A stretch of 17,866 bases of DNA. Origin: Candidatus Pacearchaeota archaeon UBA284. Its GTDB lineage: Archaea; Nanobdellota; Nanobdellia; Pacearchaeales; UBA284. The stretch spans positions 1-17,866 of the forward strand of contig DAKN01000071.1 in NCBI GenBank assembly GCA_002499185.1, given 5' to 3'. Of this stretch, positions 6,186 through 13,470 are shown one piece after another. The notes below the pieces were generated by a model. It was not told the origin of the DNA, searched no databases, and worked only from the letters and a program-made list of their open reading frames with translations. A program made the translations under genes and the position numbers. Position 1 is the stretch's first letter, and the number at the start of each line of letters is the position of its first letter.

Positions 6186-6603
6186 GTTCCCTTAGCTCCT
6201 TTTTTATCACCCATGTTTCAAGAATAATTACTATTATTGCGATGATGGCTAAAATTCCCCTGATTGCATGAAAGGTTGGATTAACAATATTAAATAAGGG
6301 AGAGCCTAAAATTCCTGCGATTATTGCTACAACTCCAATAAAAATATTAGTAAGGTGGGGAAAATTATAGCTGTCTAATCCTTTTTGTATAGATTTTAAT
6401 TTTCTAAAACTTGTTTTGATTATAAGTCCAAAACCCAAAATAATTATCCAAAGTGATTCAATATATCCAGTAATATCTGTAGAAAATAAGGTAGAACTTA
6501 CAATACTTATAAAACCAAGAATGCTAATAATTGATAAAACTATAACAAAACTACCCGGAGAGATTTTTTTATATCTATTTTTTCTAATTTTTCTTTCTTC
6601 CAT
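6154..6603 (-). CDS. Hypothetical four-helix integral membrane protein
   Basis: A 149-aa protein with a basic N-terminus (MEERKIRKNRYKK), four membrane helices (about 18-40, 48-65, 84-104 and 113-134) and a charged C-terminus (KKELREHVTRKEVEKF). By the positive-inside rule both ends should face the cytoplasm. No catalytic or transport motif is visible and I do not recognise the family. It overlaps the next gene by 32 nt, which points to coupled expression and perhaps a complex of the two. It starts 35 nt downstream of tRNA-Ser and has its own TATA-like element at the tRNA 3' side. Confidence 0.75.
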   Translation of the reverse strand: MEERKIRKNRYKKISPGSFVIVLSIISILGFISIVSSTLFSTDITGYIESLWIIILGFGLIIKTSFRKLKSIQKGLDSYNFPHLTNIFIGVVAIIAGILGSPLFNIVNPTFHAIRGILAIIAIIVIILETWVIKKELREHVTRKEVEKF

Positions 6604-6624
6604 TATATTTATCGTTTTTTTATG

Positions 6625-6633
6625 TTTTTAAAA
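6625..6633 (-). promoter_or_regulatory. TATA-like element for the membrane gene pair
   Basis: TTTTAAAAA on the minus strand is centred about 26 bp before the ATG at 6603, between it and the tRNA-Ser 3' end. Confidence 0.45.
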
Positions 6634-6638
6634 TATAC

Positions 6639-6718
6639 GCCCGGACCAGGAATCGAACCTGGATGCCCTTGCGAGCGCAGCTTTCCAGGCTGCTGCGATA
6701 CCATTACGCGATCCGGGC
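6639..6718 (-). tRNA. tRNA-Ser (anticodon GGA)
   Basis: An 80-nt class II tRNA with acceptor GCCCGGA/TCCGGGC, anticodon stem GCAGC/GCTGC around loop CTGGAAA (anticodon GGA, reading UCC/UCU), a long variable arm (GCTCGCAAGGGCAT) and T arm CCAGG-TTCGATT-CCTGG. The discriminator is G, as expected for serine. Only 5 nt separate it from the upstream CAU tRNA, so the two share a transcript. Confidence 0.95.
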
Positions 6719-6723
6719 AAAAT

Positions 6724-6794
6724 GGCCGCACCGAGAGTTGAACTCGGAACTTCGAGCTTATGAGACTCGCACTCTACCGCTGAGTTATGCGGCC
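6724..6794 (-). tRNA. tRNA with anticodon CAU (elongator Met or Ile2)
   Basis: A 71-nt tRNA with acceptor GGCCGCA/TGCGGCC, D arm ACTC-GAGT, anticodon stem CGAGT/GCTCG around loop CTCATAA and T arm CCGAG-TTCAACT-CTCGG; the discriminator is A. The anticodon stem lacks the three G-C pairs of initiator tRNA, so it is not the initiator. Elongator Met and agmatidine-modified Ile2 cannot be separated by eye. A TATA-like TTTAAATC on the minus strand (6812-6819) may give it and tRNA-Ser a promoter of their own. Confidence 0.92.
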
Positions 6795-6856
6795 AATTTT
6801 AAGAAATTTCTATGATTTAAAAGATTATTGATTTAATAATTATATTTTGGAATGAC

Positions 6857-7024
6857 GCCCCTTCGAGGATTTGAACCCCGGTCAAGCGGATTTTGCGTTT
6901 CTTTTTTCTCCAGGGTCTTTTCCCTAGAAAATGAAATTTTCTGGGCGCCGAAAATTTTAAATTTTCGAGCGTTTAAAAAGAGCCTCCGCAACCGCTCATT
7001 CTATCCAGGCTGAACTAAAGGGGC
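6857..7024 (-). tRNA. tRNA-Arg (anticodon GCG) with a 95-nt intron
   Basis: Exons are 7024-6986 and 6890-6857, giving a 73-nt mature tRNA. It has acceptor GCCCCTT/AAGGGGC, D stem GTTC/GAAT, anticodon stem AGCGG/CCGCT, loop TTGCGG plus T, and T arm CGGGG-TTCAAAT-CCTCG. The anticodon GCG reads CGC/CGU. The intron interrupts positions 37/38. Next to the splice sites, TTGC of the loop pairs with GCAA near the intron 3' end, leaving GG|A and AA|T bulges: a bulge-helix-bulge that the archaeal splicing endonuclease recognises. The exact boundary is fixed by this fold and by the 7-nt loop; a shift of one base cannot be excluded. The discriminator is G. It heads the leftward tRNA cluster. Confidence 0.9.
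6891..6985 (-). other. Intron of tRNA-Arg with three internal hairpins
   Basis: The 95-nt intron can form, in transcript order, CGAAAATTT/AAATTTTCG, AGAAAAT/ATTTTCT and AGGG/CCCT hairpins. TCTTTTT near its 5' end pairs with AAAAAGA near its 3' end to close the inner helix of the splice motif. It has no ORF of useful length. Confidence 0.75.
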
Positions 7025-7045
7025 AAAAATAAAAATTAAATGATA

Positions 7046-7053
7046 TTTATAAT
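7046..7053 (-). promoter_or_regulatory. TATA box for the tRNA cluster
   Basis: ATTATAAA on the minus strand is centred about 25 bp before the first base of tRNA-Arg. Confidence 0.6.
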
Positions 7054-7075
7054 CTATTCTATTCAATTCATTAGC

Positions 7076-7203
7076 TTTAAATACCTATATTTCATTTATA
7101 TATTAGAAACAGTAAAATTATTGCGTATAGGAATAGCGACCTCGGGTCAATCTATTTCTCGTCGAACATATATTTGAACTGAATAAATATTAATAATAGA
7201 ACT
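7076..7203 (+). promoter_or_regulatory. Promoter and structured leader of the DEAD-box helicase gene
   Basis: TTTAAATA at 7076-7083 would start transcription near 7105, and a second AT-rich element at 7096-7104 near 7126. Either gives a leader of about 75-100 nt, unlike the leaderless genes nearby. Inside it AATAG (7132-7136) pairs with CTATT (7152-7156) and GACC (7138-7141) with GGTC (7145-7148) around a TCG loop. A further CGAC/GTCG pairing (7137-7140 with 7161-7164) would be an alternative fold. The GC content rises locally. No ORF is present. It could be a regulatory leader or a separate small RNA. Confidence 0.5.
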
Positions 7204-8406
7204 ATGGAACATTTTAGAAAATTGGGATTAAGTGAAGAAATCTTAAAAGCAATAAAAGATTTGAAATTTTCAATTCCAACAGCAATTCAAGAGAAAGCAA
7301 TTCCTTTAGTTTTACAAGGCAAAGATATAATCGGCAATGCTGCAACAGGTTCTGGAAAAACATTAGCCTTTGCAGCAGGCATAATTGAAAAAGTTAAGAA
7401 ACACGAAGGAGTGCAAGCACTAATTTTAACTCCAACAAGAGAATTAGCAGATCAAATTACTCAATCCTTAAGGACATTTGCAAGACATCATGGATTGACA
7501 ATGCAGGATGTTTATGGGGGTGTTGGAATGGAAAATCAAATTAGGGGAATTATAAAAAGTGAAGTAATTATAGGAACACCCGGAAGAATTTTAGATCATC
7601 TAACAAGGGGGACATTAAACTTATCCAAAATTCATATTTTGGTTTTAGATGAAGCAGACAGAATGGTTGATATGGGTTTTATGCCAGATGTTGAACAAAT
7701 AATTAGGGCATGTCCAACAAAAAGACAAACATTGCTTTTTTCTGCAACAACTTCTCAAGATATAGAATATGTAGCCAGAAAACATATGAATAATCCCATT
7801 TACGTTAAGGTGGAATCTTATGTTGATCCAAGCAAACTTAGACAATATTATTATGATGTTGATGAAAAAATGAAATTTTCGCTTCTTTATCATTTACTTA
7901 AGGAAGATAAATCTGGATTAATAATGGTATTTTCAAATACCAGGAAAAATGCGGATGTGATAACACAAAACTTGAAAAATTTTGGATTAAAAGTTGCTTC
8001 AATTCATGGGGGATTAAAACAAAATAAAAGAAATGCAATTATGAAAAGATTTCAAGATGAAAACATTAAAATTTTGGTTTGTACCGACGTTGCTGCTCGT
8101 GGATTAGACATAGATGATGTTTCACATATTTATAATTATGACTCCCCAAAAACAAGTACTGAATATATTCATAGAATCGGCAGAACAGCTAGAGCAGGAA
8201 AAGAAGGAGAAGCAATTAGTCTAATTTCTAATAGGGACTATCTGAATTTTCAAGAAGTATGTTCAGATAAATCTTTAAAAATTTCAAGAAAAGAAACTCC
8301 AAGAATACAAAGAGTTCAATTTCAATTTATTGTAAGAAAAAGGTTTGATAGAATGCGCCCTAATTTTTCACATAAACCAAATAATTTTAGAAGATATAAT
8401 CTTTGA
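7204..8406 (+). CDS. DEAD-box ATP-dependent RNA helicase
   Basis: A 400-aa cytoplasmic helicase with every family motif: Q motif FSIPTAIQ (22-29), motif I AATGSGKT (46-53), PTREL (77-81), TPGR (125-128), DEAD (149-152), SAT (180-182), the second RecA domain with VFSNT (242-246), TDVAARGLDID (294-304) and HRIGRTARAG (323-332). It unwinds short RNA duplexes using ATP, typically in ribosome assembly, RNA decay or cold adaptation. After the second RecA domain comes a tail of about 50 residues ending in an arginine- and asparagine-rich stretch (FRRYNL) that probably binds RNA nonspecifically. The start is the first ATG after the structured leader. It converges on the EndoQ gene with 14 nt between stops. 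Confidence 0.97.
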   Translation: MEHFRKLGLSEEILKAIKDLKFSIPTAIQEKAIPLVLQGKDIIGNAATGSGKTLAFAAGIIEKVKKHEGVQALILTPTRELADQITQSLRTFARHHGLTMQDVYGGVGMENQIRGIIKSEVIIGTPGRILDHLTRGTLNLSKIHILVLDEADRMVDMGFMPDVEQIIRACPTKRQTLLFSATTSQDIEYVARKHMNNPIYVKVESYVDPSKLRQYYYDVDEKMKFSLLYHLLKEDKSGLIMVFSNTRKNADVITQNLKNFGLKVASIHGGLKQNKRNAIMKRFQDENIKILVCTDVAARGLDIDDVSHIYNYDSPKTSTEYIHRIGRTARAGKEGEAISLISNRDYLNFQEVCSDKSLKISRKETPRIQRVQFQFIVRKRFDRMRPNFSHKPNNFRRYNL

Positions 8407-8420
8407 TTAAAATAATTTTA

Positions 8421-9659
8421 CTAAAATAGCTTTTTTTGTTTTTCTAATTCTAATATAGGAATGCCATATTCCCCATCATATCCGGGCTGAACTTTGATTT
8501 TTCCTTCCCTATTTAATAAAATACAATTTGCAATTTTTTCATTGCTTAAATTTGCAATTTCTACAATATCTGTATTTAAAAGAATTTCATATTCTTTGTT
8601 AAATTTTGCAATTAAATTATTATATATTTCCCAAACTTTCTTTGATGAGACGCTCAAACCAAGACAAGTAGCTATTATTTCATGTAATGGAAGAACAGAT
8701 TTAAATGGAATAGCCTTTTTTGGAGTAAATCCTTCTGGTCGATCTTTATCTGCAAGTTCATCAACACGATTCATTACACCAATAGTCATAGGTTTTTTAC
8801 AAATAGGACAAATTCCTCCATATTTTTCTTTTGTTTCTTTTGGAGAACAAGAAAAATTACATAACCGATGTCCATCAAAATGATATTTCCCATAACTTGG
8901 GGATGTTTCTATTGTAAATTTTATCTTATTGTCTTTGCCTTCTTTTCTTATAGCTTCGATTATAGATTTATAAGTTAATTCTTTAACTTCAAAAATAGTC
9001 GCTTCTCTTCCCATTCTCCATGGCCAAAAACTATGACAATCAGAAAATGAAACAATAGAATATTTATCTAAATTAGATAAACGCCAATTCATTTCAGGAT
9101 CACTAGACATACCCGTTTCAAATGAATGAATATTTTTTGCTTGATCTTTAAATGCTTCTTCTATTGAATTAAATCCAGTTATAGAACCAAATATGCCAAA
9201 CCACGGAGTCCAAGCATGTGCGGGGATAATTTCTATATCTTTAGAAATTTTAATCAATTTTTCTGCAAAATCTCTGCAAGAAATATTAAAGATTGGCCTT
9301 CCATCATAATCTATTCGTCCCTTTGTTTTTAGATATGAAGTTATTTTTTCTACTATATCAAAATTTGGTGCTAAAATAATTAAATGAATTCTTCTACCTT
9401 TTCCATCTTGACTATATACCAAGGAGATTTCACTTTGAAGAATAAAATTAAATCCAGTTTTTGTTTTTAAAATACCAGTACCGTCTTCAATTAAATTTTC
9501 CTTTAATTCAAGAATCCATTCGGGGTGTGTAAAATCTCCAGTTCCAAGTAAATCGATTCCTTTTATTTTAGCCCATTTTTCAAGATTCCCCACATTCAAG
9601 TCTTTACTCGTAGCCCGGCTATATTTTGAATGTATATGTAAATCAGATATAACTTCCAT
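8421..9659 (-). CDS. endoQ: EndoQ-type PHP-domain DNA repair endonuclease
   Basis: A 412-aa protein with an N-terminal PHP domain whose metal ligands are visible: D6-x-H8-x-H10, D42 and H45 in GTGDFTHPEW, E77, H148 in PAHAWTPWFG, E181, and D207/H209 in SFSDCHS. A four-cysteine zinc finger follows (C267-x3-C271-x12-C284-x2-C287), then a helical C-terminal domain. This architecture and the MNRVDELADKDRPEG segment match Endonuclease Q of Thermococcales, which nicks DNA 5' of uracil, hypoxanthine, xanthine and abasic sites. The family is about 420 residues, so it is complete. A TATA box in the 32-nt gap after S17e suggests it is transcribed on its own. Activity on deaminated bases is transferred from family knowledge. 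Confidence 0.9.
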   Translation of the reverse strand: MEVISDLHIHSKYSRATSKDLNVGNLEKWAKIKGIDLLGTGDFTHPEWILELKENLIEDGTGILKTKTGFNFILQSEISLVYSQDGKGRRIHLIILAPNFDIVEKITSYLKTKGRIDYDGRPIFNISCRDFAEKLIKISKDIEIIPAHAWTPWFGIFGSITGFNSIEEAFKDQAKNIHSFETGMSSDPEMNWRLSNLDKYSIVSFSDCHSFWPWRMGREATIFEVKELTYKSIIEAIRKEGKDNKIKFTIETSPSYGKYHFDGHRLCNFSCSPKETKEKYGGICPICKKPMTIGVMNRVDELADKDRPEGFTPKKAIPFKSVLPLHEIIATCLGLSVSSKKVWEIYNNLIAKFNKEYEILLNTDIVEIANLSNEKIANCILLNREGKIKVQPGYDGEYGIPILELEKQKKLF

Positions 9660-9680
9660 TCCAAAAAATAAGAAAAGTAG

Positions 9681-9688
9681 TTTTTATA
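9681..9688 (-). promoter_or_regulatory. TATA box for endoQ
   Basis: TATAAAAA on the minus strand is centred about 26 bp before the endoQ ATG at 9659, inside the gap after S17e. Confidence 0.6.
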
Positions 9689-9691
9689 GTT

Positions 9692-9892
9692 TTATCTAGA
9701 AGATTTTTTCTCTCTTTTTTTTACTTCCCTAGTAATATAACCTGCTATTTTATTAACGCTTTTCTTTTCAGTTTCTAAAATTTTTATAACTATTTCTTGG
9801 TTTTTATTAAAATCCTTAGAGAATTTATCCCCATAGTCTTCTAACAGTCTTCTTGTTGTTCTTTTTATTGCAAGCGATTTTACTCTCCCCAT
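9692..9892 (-). CDS. rps17e: Small-subunit ribosomal protein S17e
   Basis: A 66-aa basic protein matching archaeal S17e: MGRVKSLAIKRTTRRLLEDY at the start, DKFSKDFNKN in the middle and KIAGYITREV near the end, within the usual 60-70 residue range. It belongs to the 30S subunit and is found in archaea and eukaryotes only. It lies 24 nt after the Bud32 gene on the same strand, and its apparent TATA box overlaps the Bud32 stop codon, so it can be made independently of the upstream pair. Confidence 0.93.
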   Translation of the reverse strand: MGRVKSLAIKRTTRRLLEDYGDKFSKDFNKNQEIVIKILETEKKSVNKIAGYITREVKKREKKSSR

Positions 9893-9913
9893 ATTATAGA
9901 TAAAAAATTATGA

Positions 9914-9921
9914 TTTTTAAA
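9914..9921 (-). promoter_or_regulatory. TATA box for S17e, overlapping the bud32 stop
   Basis: TTTAAAAA on the minus strand is centred about 26 bp before the S17e ATG and includes the Bud32 stop codon at 9917-9919. Confidence 0.55.
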
Positions 9922-10561
9922 GCTTTTTATTCTTGTTTTTTCGAGATATTTTCTTTTGTTTGTATCTACCTCGATTTTCTACTTTTTCAAGCTGCATCAA
10001 AATTTCTTTGCTTTGTTCATAATTTTCTTTATAAGAACGAATAATTTCTTCAAAAAAGAAATTAAAATTTTTAAAATGTTTTGATTCAAGTGCTTGTTTT
10101 AATAAATGAAGATCAACTGCCTTATCCTCTTTCTTTTGTGAAATAAAAGATAATCCAAAATCGATGAAATAAACCATATTTTTTGAAAATATCATATTAC
10201 TCGTAGTCAAATCTCCGTGGATTATTTCAGAATTATGTAATTTTGCAATATTTTCACCTATTTTTTTACAAACAATTTTCGCTTTTTCTTTGTCATATTT
10301 ATCAAAATAATCACTCAATTTTTCTCCTTTTATAAATTCCATCTTTATTTCATTATTTTTTTCATTAATCTGTAAAATTTTTGGCACAGAAAATAATAAA
10401 TTTGCTTTTTGCATTATTTTTGATTCTTTTCTAGTTCTTGTTTTTCTTAAAAAAAAATCAATTTTTTCATCCCGATAACCTTTTTTTACTCTTTTTTTAA
10501 TTAAAATACCATTAGAATGTATAAGGATTGCTTCTGCCCCCCTTCCTATTTCTTTTTCCAT
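9917..10561 (-). CDS. bud32: KEOPS complex kinase Bud32
   Basis: A 214-aa atypical small protein kinase. It has the GRGAEA loop (6-11), basic KKRVKKGYR with the ATP-contacting lysine, the catalytic HGDLTTSN (D117, N122), metal-binding D134 in IDFG, KAVDLHLLKQAL, and the Bud32-specific C-terminal VENRGRYKQ followed by a basic tail. Bud32 acts with Kae1, Cgi121 and Pcc1 in KEOPS, which makes N6-threonylcarbamoyladenosine at position 37 of tRNAs reading ANN codons. In several archaea it is fused to Kae1; here it is free-standing and Kae1 is not in the window. It follows ProRS by 6 nt, so the two are surely one operon. Confidence 0.94.
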   Translation of the reverse strand: MEKEIGRGAEAILIHSNGILIKKRVKKGYRDEKIDFFLRKTRTRKESKIMQKANLLFSVPKILQINEKNNEIKMEFIKGEKLSDYFDKYDKEKAKIVCKKIGENIAKLHNSEIIHGDLTTSNMIFSKNMVYFIDFGLSFISQKKEDKAVDLHLLKQALESKHFKNFNFFFEEIIRSYKENYEQSKEILMQLEKVENRGRYKQKKISRKNKNKKL

Positions 10562-10567
10562 TTTAAT

Positions 10568-12040
10568 TCAATAACTTTTTCCAAAATAAAAATAATCTCT
10601 TGCTTCTTTATTGCAGATGATGCATTTTTTCCCCTTAATTTCTCTTTTTTTATCTAGTGGAGAGTTTAATGGCTTTACTCCTTCAATTTTTTCTTTTAAT
10701 TCTTTTGCGCATTTTTCTTCAGTACACCAAGGAGCATAAACAATTTTTTTATTTTCAATGGATTTTTTAAAAGAATTGAAATTTTCTACTATTTCAATAT
10801 TCTCTTTTAACAACTTTTCTGCAGTTTTATATAGATTTTTCTGCATTTCTTCAATTATTATTTTTATTTCTTTTTCAAGATCTTTTATTTTTACTTTTTT
10901 CTTTTCAAGAGTATCTCTTCTCATAAGTATAATCTGTTCATTTGCTAAATCTTTTGGACCAATTTCAACCCTTATTGGAATTCCCTTAAGTTCCCATTCA
11001 TGATATTTCCAACCAGCAGAATAATCTTCTCTGTCGTCGATAATTGGTGAGAATTCTTGAAGTTTTATAAAAATTTCTTGGGCTTTCTTCAAAACCTTAC
11101 TTTTAGAGTCTTCAAATAATATTGGGATTATTACTATCTTATTTGGAGCTAATTTTGGTGGAATAATTAATCCATTATCATCACTATGTATTGCAAACAT
11201 TATTCCAAGATTTCTTGTAGAAATAGCAAAAGTATTTTGGTAAGCATATTCTTCTTTTCCATCCTTGTTCAAAAATTTAATATCATATGCTTTTGCAAAA
11301 ATTTGCCCATCATGATGAAAATCTGGACCTTGTATTGCTTTTCCATTTGGAAGATAATGTTCGCAGCTAATTGTATATTCTGCTCCTGCAAACGTTTCTC
11401 CTTTTGATTTTTTTCCAATCAAACTCGGCAAGGCCATATATTCCCTTAAAATTTCATCATAAATTCCAATAATTTCTTTTCCTTCATCTTCTGCTTCTTT
11501 TTTTGTCGCAAAAACAGTATGTCCCTCATTCCATAAAAATTCTCTTGATCTTAAGAATGGAACTGGATTTTTAAATTCCCATCGCATAACATTGTTCCAT
11601 TGATTATACCTTAAAGGCAAATCTTTCCACGAACGTATCCATTTTGAATATGAATGATACATAATTGTTTCACTTGTAGGTCTTATAGCTAATCTTTCAT
11701 TCAATTTACTATTTCCAGCCTCGGTTACCCAAGCAACTTCTGGAGAAAAACCAGCTAAATGATTAGCTTCTTTTTTCAATAATGATTCTGGAATTAATAG
11801 GGGAAAATAAACATTTTTTATTCCGGCTTTTTTGAATCTTTTATCAATTTCTTCTTTTATTTTTTCCCATATCGCATAGGCCAATGGTCTGAAAATGATG
11901 CATCCAGAAACAGGACTATAATCTGCCAATTCTGATTTTATTATAATCTGTTGATACCATTCAGAAAAATCATCGTTCTTTTTTACTGTAAGTCCGAGCT
12001 CTTCCTTTTCAATATTCTTATTCTTTTTATTATGTGCCAT
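10568..12040 (-). CDS. proS: Prolyl-tRNA synthetase, archaeal/eukaryal type
   Basis: A 490-aa class II synthetase that charges tRNA-Pro. It has an N-terminal catalytic domain with motif 1 around 46-84, RPTSET (120-125), motif 2 RSREFLWNEGHT (164-175) and motif 3 around GIMFAIHSDDNGLIIPPKLAP (about 278-298). An anticodon-binding domain and the C-terminal zinc domain typical of the archaeal/eukaryal form follow, with C439-x4-C444 and C473-x2-C476, ending in the conserved aromatic-rich YFYFGKSY. There is no bacterial editing insertion. The length is normal. Bud32 follows 6 nt later. The cognate tRNA-Pro(UGG) is encoded at 3668-3740. Confidence 0.97.
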   Translation of the reverse strand: MAHNKKNKNIEKEELGLTVKKNDDFSEWYQQIIIKSELADYSPVSGCIIFRPLAYAIWEKIKEEIDKRFKKAGIKNVYFPLLIPESLLKKEANHLAGFSPEVAWVTEAGNSKLNERLAIRPTSETIMYHSYSKWIRSWKDLPLRYNQWNNVMRWEFKNPVPFLRSREFLWNEGHTVFATKKEAEDEGKEIIGIYDEILREYMALPSLIGKKSKGETFAGAEYTISCEHYLPNGKAIQGPDFHHDGQIFAKAYDIKFLNKDGKEEYAYQNTFAISTRNLGIMFAIHSDDNGLIIPPKLAPNKIVIIPILFEDSKSKVLKKAQEIFIKLQEFSPIIDDREDYSAGWKYHEWELKGIPIRVEIGPKDLANEQIILMRRDTLEKKKVKIKDLEKEIKIIIEEMQKNLYKTAEKLLKENIEIVENFNSFKKSIENKKIVYAPWCTEEKCAKELKEKIEGVKPLNSPLDKKREIKGKKCIICNKEARDYFYFGKSY

Positions 12041-12134
12041 ATTCTCTTATTGTTTATAGAAAAACAGAGTTTAAAATCTTTTTTGATACTATGAAAAGGA
12101 AATTTAGAAAATCTTTGGTTTTGTGATGATAAGA

Positions 12135-12142
12135 TTTAAATA
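12135..12142 (+). promoter_or_regulatory. TATA box for the helical-protein/PIN/AmrS group
   Basis: TTTAAATA is centred about 25 bp before the ATG at 12164, in the 123-bp divergent region shared with proS. Confidence 0.6.
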
Positions 12143-12163
12143 AAATATATTCGTTAAAAAAAG

Positions 12164-12742
12164 ATGAACATATTTGAAAAAGAAGAAGAATTAAAGAATT
12201 TAAATGATATATTAACGCAAGCAATAACTGCCATAAGAAACAGAAATCTTGCATTATTAAGAGATTTATCTAATAGGACAATACACAGTGCATCAATTTA
12301 CAAAGATATAGATTCTATATCTATTGCAGTAATTTTATATACATTAAGTAAACTTCTTGGGAGAACAGATTATTATGAAAGCAAAGATTTTAATGAATTC
12401 ATAAGAAAAATAATTGGCGAGATAAATTTTGCAATCAGCAGCCTAAAACAGAGAAAACATAATAAATTTCATAAAAATCTGAAAGAAATAATAAAAATTA
12501 TCAATACAAAAGGAGGAAAGCTTAACAGATATATAAGAGAAGTCTTTAAAGAAGCACAAATAAATAAAGCATCTAGATTATATGAGCATGGTATTTCAAG
12601 AGCAGAAACAGCAGAAATATTGGGGATAGGTATTTGGGAATTAGCAGAATATGTTGGAACAACAGGAATAGCAGATGTTGATTTAAGTTTAACTAAGCCG
12701 GTTAAAGAAAGAGTGAATTTAACAAAAGAACTTTTTGCATAA
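12164..12742 (+). CDS. Unknown helical protein with helix-turn-helix-like C-terminus
   Basis: A 192-aa protein that appears all-helical. Residues 1-110 form several helices, including IAVILYTLSKLLGR (about 54-67) and a basic stretch KQRKHNKFHKNLKE (95-108). Residues 137-165 (ASRLYEHGISRAETAEILGIGIWELAEYVG) look like a helix-turn-helix of the kind that binds nucleic acid or serves as a small protein-binding bundle. No catalytic motif, signal or membrane helix is seen. It has a leaderless-type promoter and is followed 47 nt later by a PIN-fold protein. The pairing recalls regulator-nuclease couples, but this protein is larger than typical antitoxins and I do not recognise the family. Confidence 0.75.
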   Translation: MNIFEKEEELKNLNDILTQAITAIRNRNLALLRDLSNRTIHSASIYKDIDSISIAVILYTLSKLLGRTDYYESKDFNEFIRKIIGEINFAISSLKQRKHNKFHKNLKEIIKIINTKGGKLNRYIREVFKEAQINKASRLYEHGISRAETAEILGIGIWELAEYVGTTGIADVDLSLTKPVKERVNLTKELFA

Positions 12743-12789
12743 ATTATAAATTAATATACAAAAAATTAAAAGCAGATAAAAAATAGAAA

Positions 12790-13449
12790 ATGAAAACTTT
12801 AATTTTTGATTCAAGCGCAATAATTAGTCTTGCATTGAATAATCTAATTTCATATATTAAACCCTTAAAACAAAAATTTAAAGGAAATTTTTTAATTAGC
12901 GACGAGATTCACGAAGAAATAATCGGAAGACCATCAAAAAACTTAAAATTCATGCTAGAATCATTACAAATAAAAGAACTTGTTAAAGAAGAAATTCTTG
13001 AAATATTTAAAGAAGATATAATAGAAGAAACAAAAAATATTCTTTATTTAGCAAATCATACTTTTAAAGCAAATGGGGAATGGATAACAATTTTACATGG
13101 GGGAGAAGCAAGCTGTATAGCAATTTACAATCTTTTAAATGAACAAAAAAAAGCAATAGTTATAGATGAACGAACAACAAGAATGTTATGTGAATCTCCG
13201 GAAAATTTACGCACATTATTAGAAAGAAAATTAAAAACAAAGGTTGAAGCCACTGAAAAGAATTATGATTTTTTTAAAGATATTAAGATTATAAGATCAA
13301 GCGAGTTAGCCTATATGGGGTTTATTTCAAAGATAATAATCTTACCTGCAGAAAAAAAAGAAGCGATAAAGGCCTTATTATATGGGGTAAAATTTAAGGG
13401 ATGCGCCATTTCAGAAAAAGAAATAAAAGAATTTCAAACAATAGTATAA
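12790..13449 (+). CDS. PIN-fold nuclease-like protein
   Basis: A 219-aa protein with the acidic positions of a PIN domain: D7 in LIFDSSAIISL, E39/E42 in ISDEIHEEI, E106 in GGEASCIAI and D126 in VIDERTTR. These residues bind the metals that cut single-stranded RNA in active family members. It is longer than VapC toxins (about 130 residues). The extra part comprises a helical insertion (about 45-95) and a C-terminal segment of 70 residues (SSELAYMGFISKIIILPAEKK onward), which resembles larger housekeeping PIN proteins more than toxins. The upstream helical protein may be its partner. AmrS starts 21 nt downstream. Confidence 0.8.
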   Translation: MKTLIFDSSAIISLALNNLISYIKPLKQKFKGNFLISDEIHEEIIGRPSKNLKFMLESLQIKELVKEEILEIFKEDIIEETKNILYLANHTFKANGEWITILHGGEASCIAIYNLLNEQKKAIVIDERTTRMLCESPENLRTLLERKLKTKVEATEKNYDFFKDIKIIRSSELAYMGFISKIIILPAEKKEAIKALLYGVKFKGCAISEKEIKEFQTIV

Positions 13450-13470
13450 AAACCTAACAAATCATAAAAA

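Noticed and set aside
6416..6631. Rightward ORF of 71 codons
   Set aside because: It is antisense to the four-helix membrane protein, whose hydrophobic pattern and basic termini are far more protein-like.
6724..6794. Initiator tRNA-Met
   Set aside because: The anticodon stem CGAGT/GCTCG lacks the run of three G-C pairs next to the loop that marks initiators.
12054..12254. Leftward ORF of 66 codons between proS and the helical gene
   Set aside because: It overlaps the promoter and first 90 bases of the rightward helical gene, has no family features and is mostly hydrophobic by composition.
12164..13449. Classical VapBC toxin-antitoxin module
   Set aside because: The PIN protein is 219 residues and the upstream protein 192, both much larger than VapC and VapB, and the genes are not overlapping or tightly abutting.
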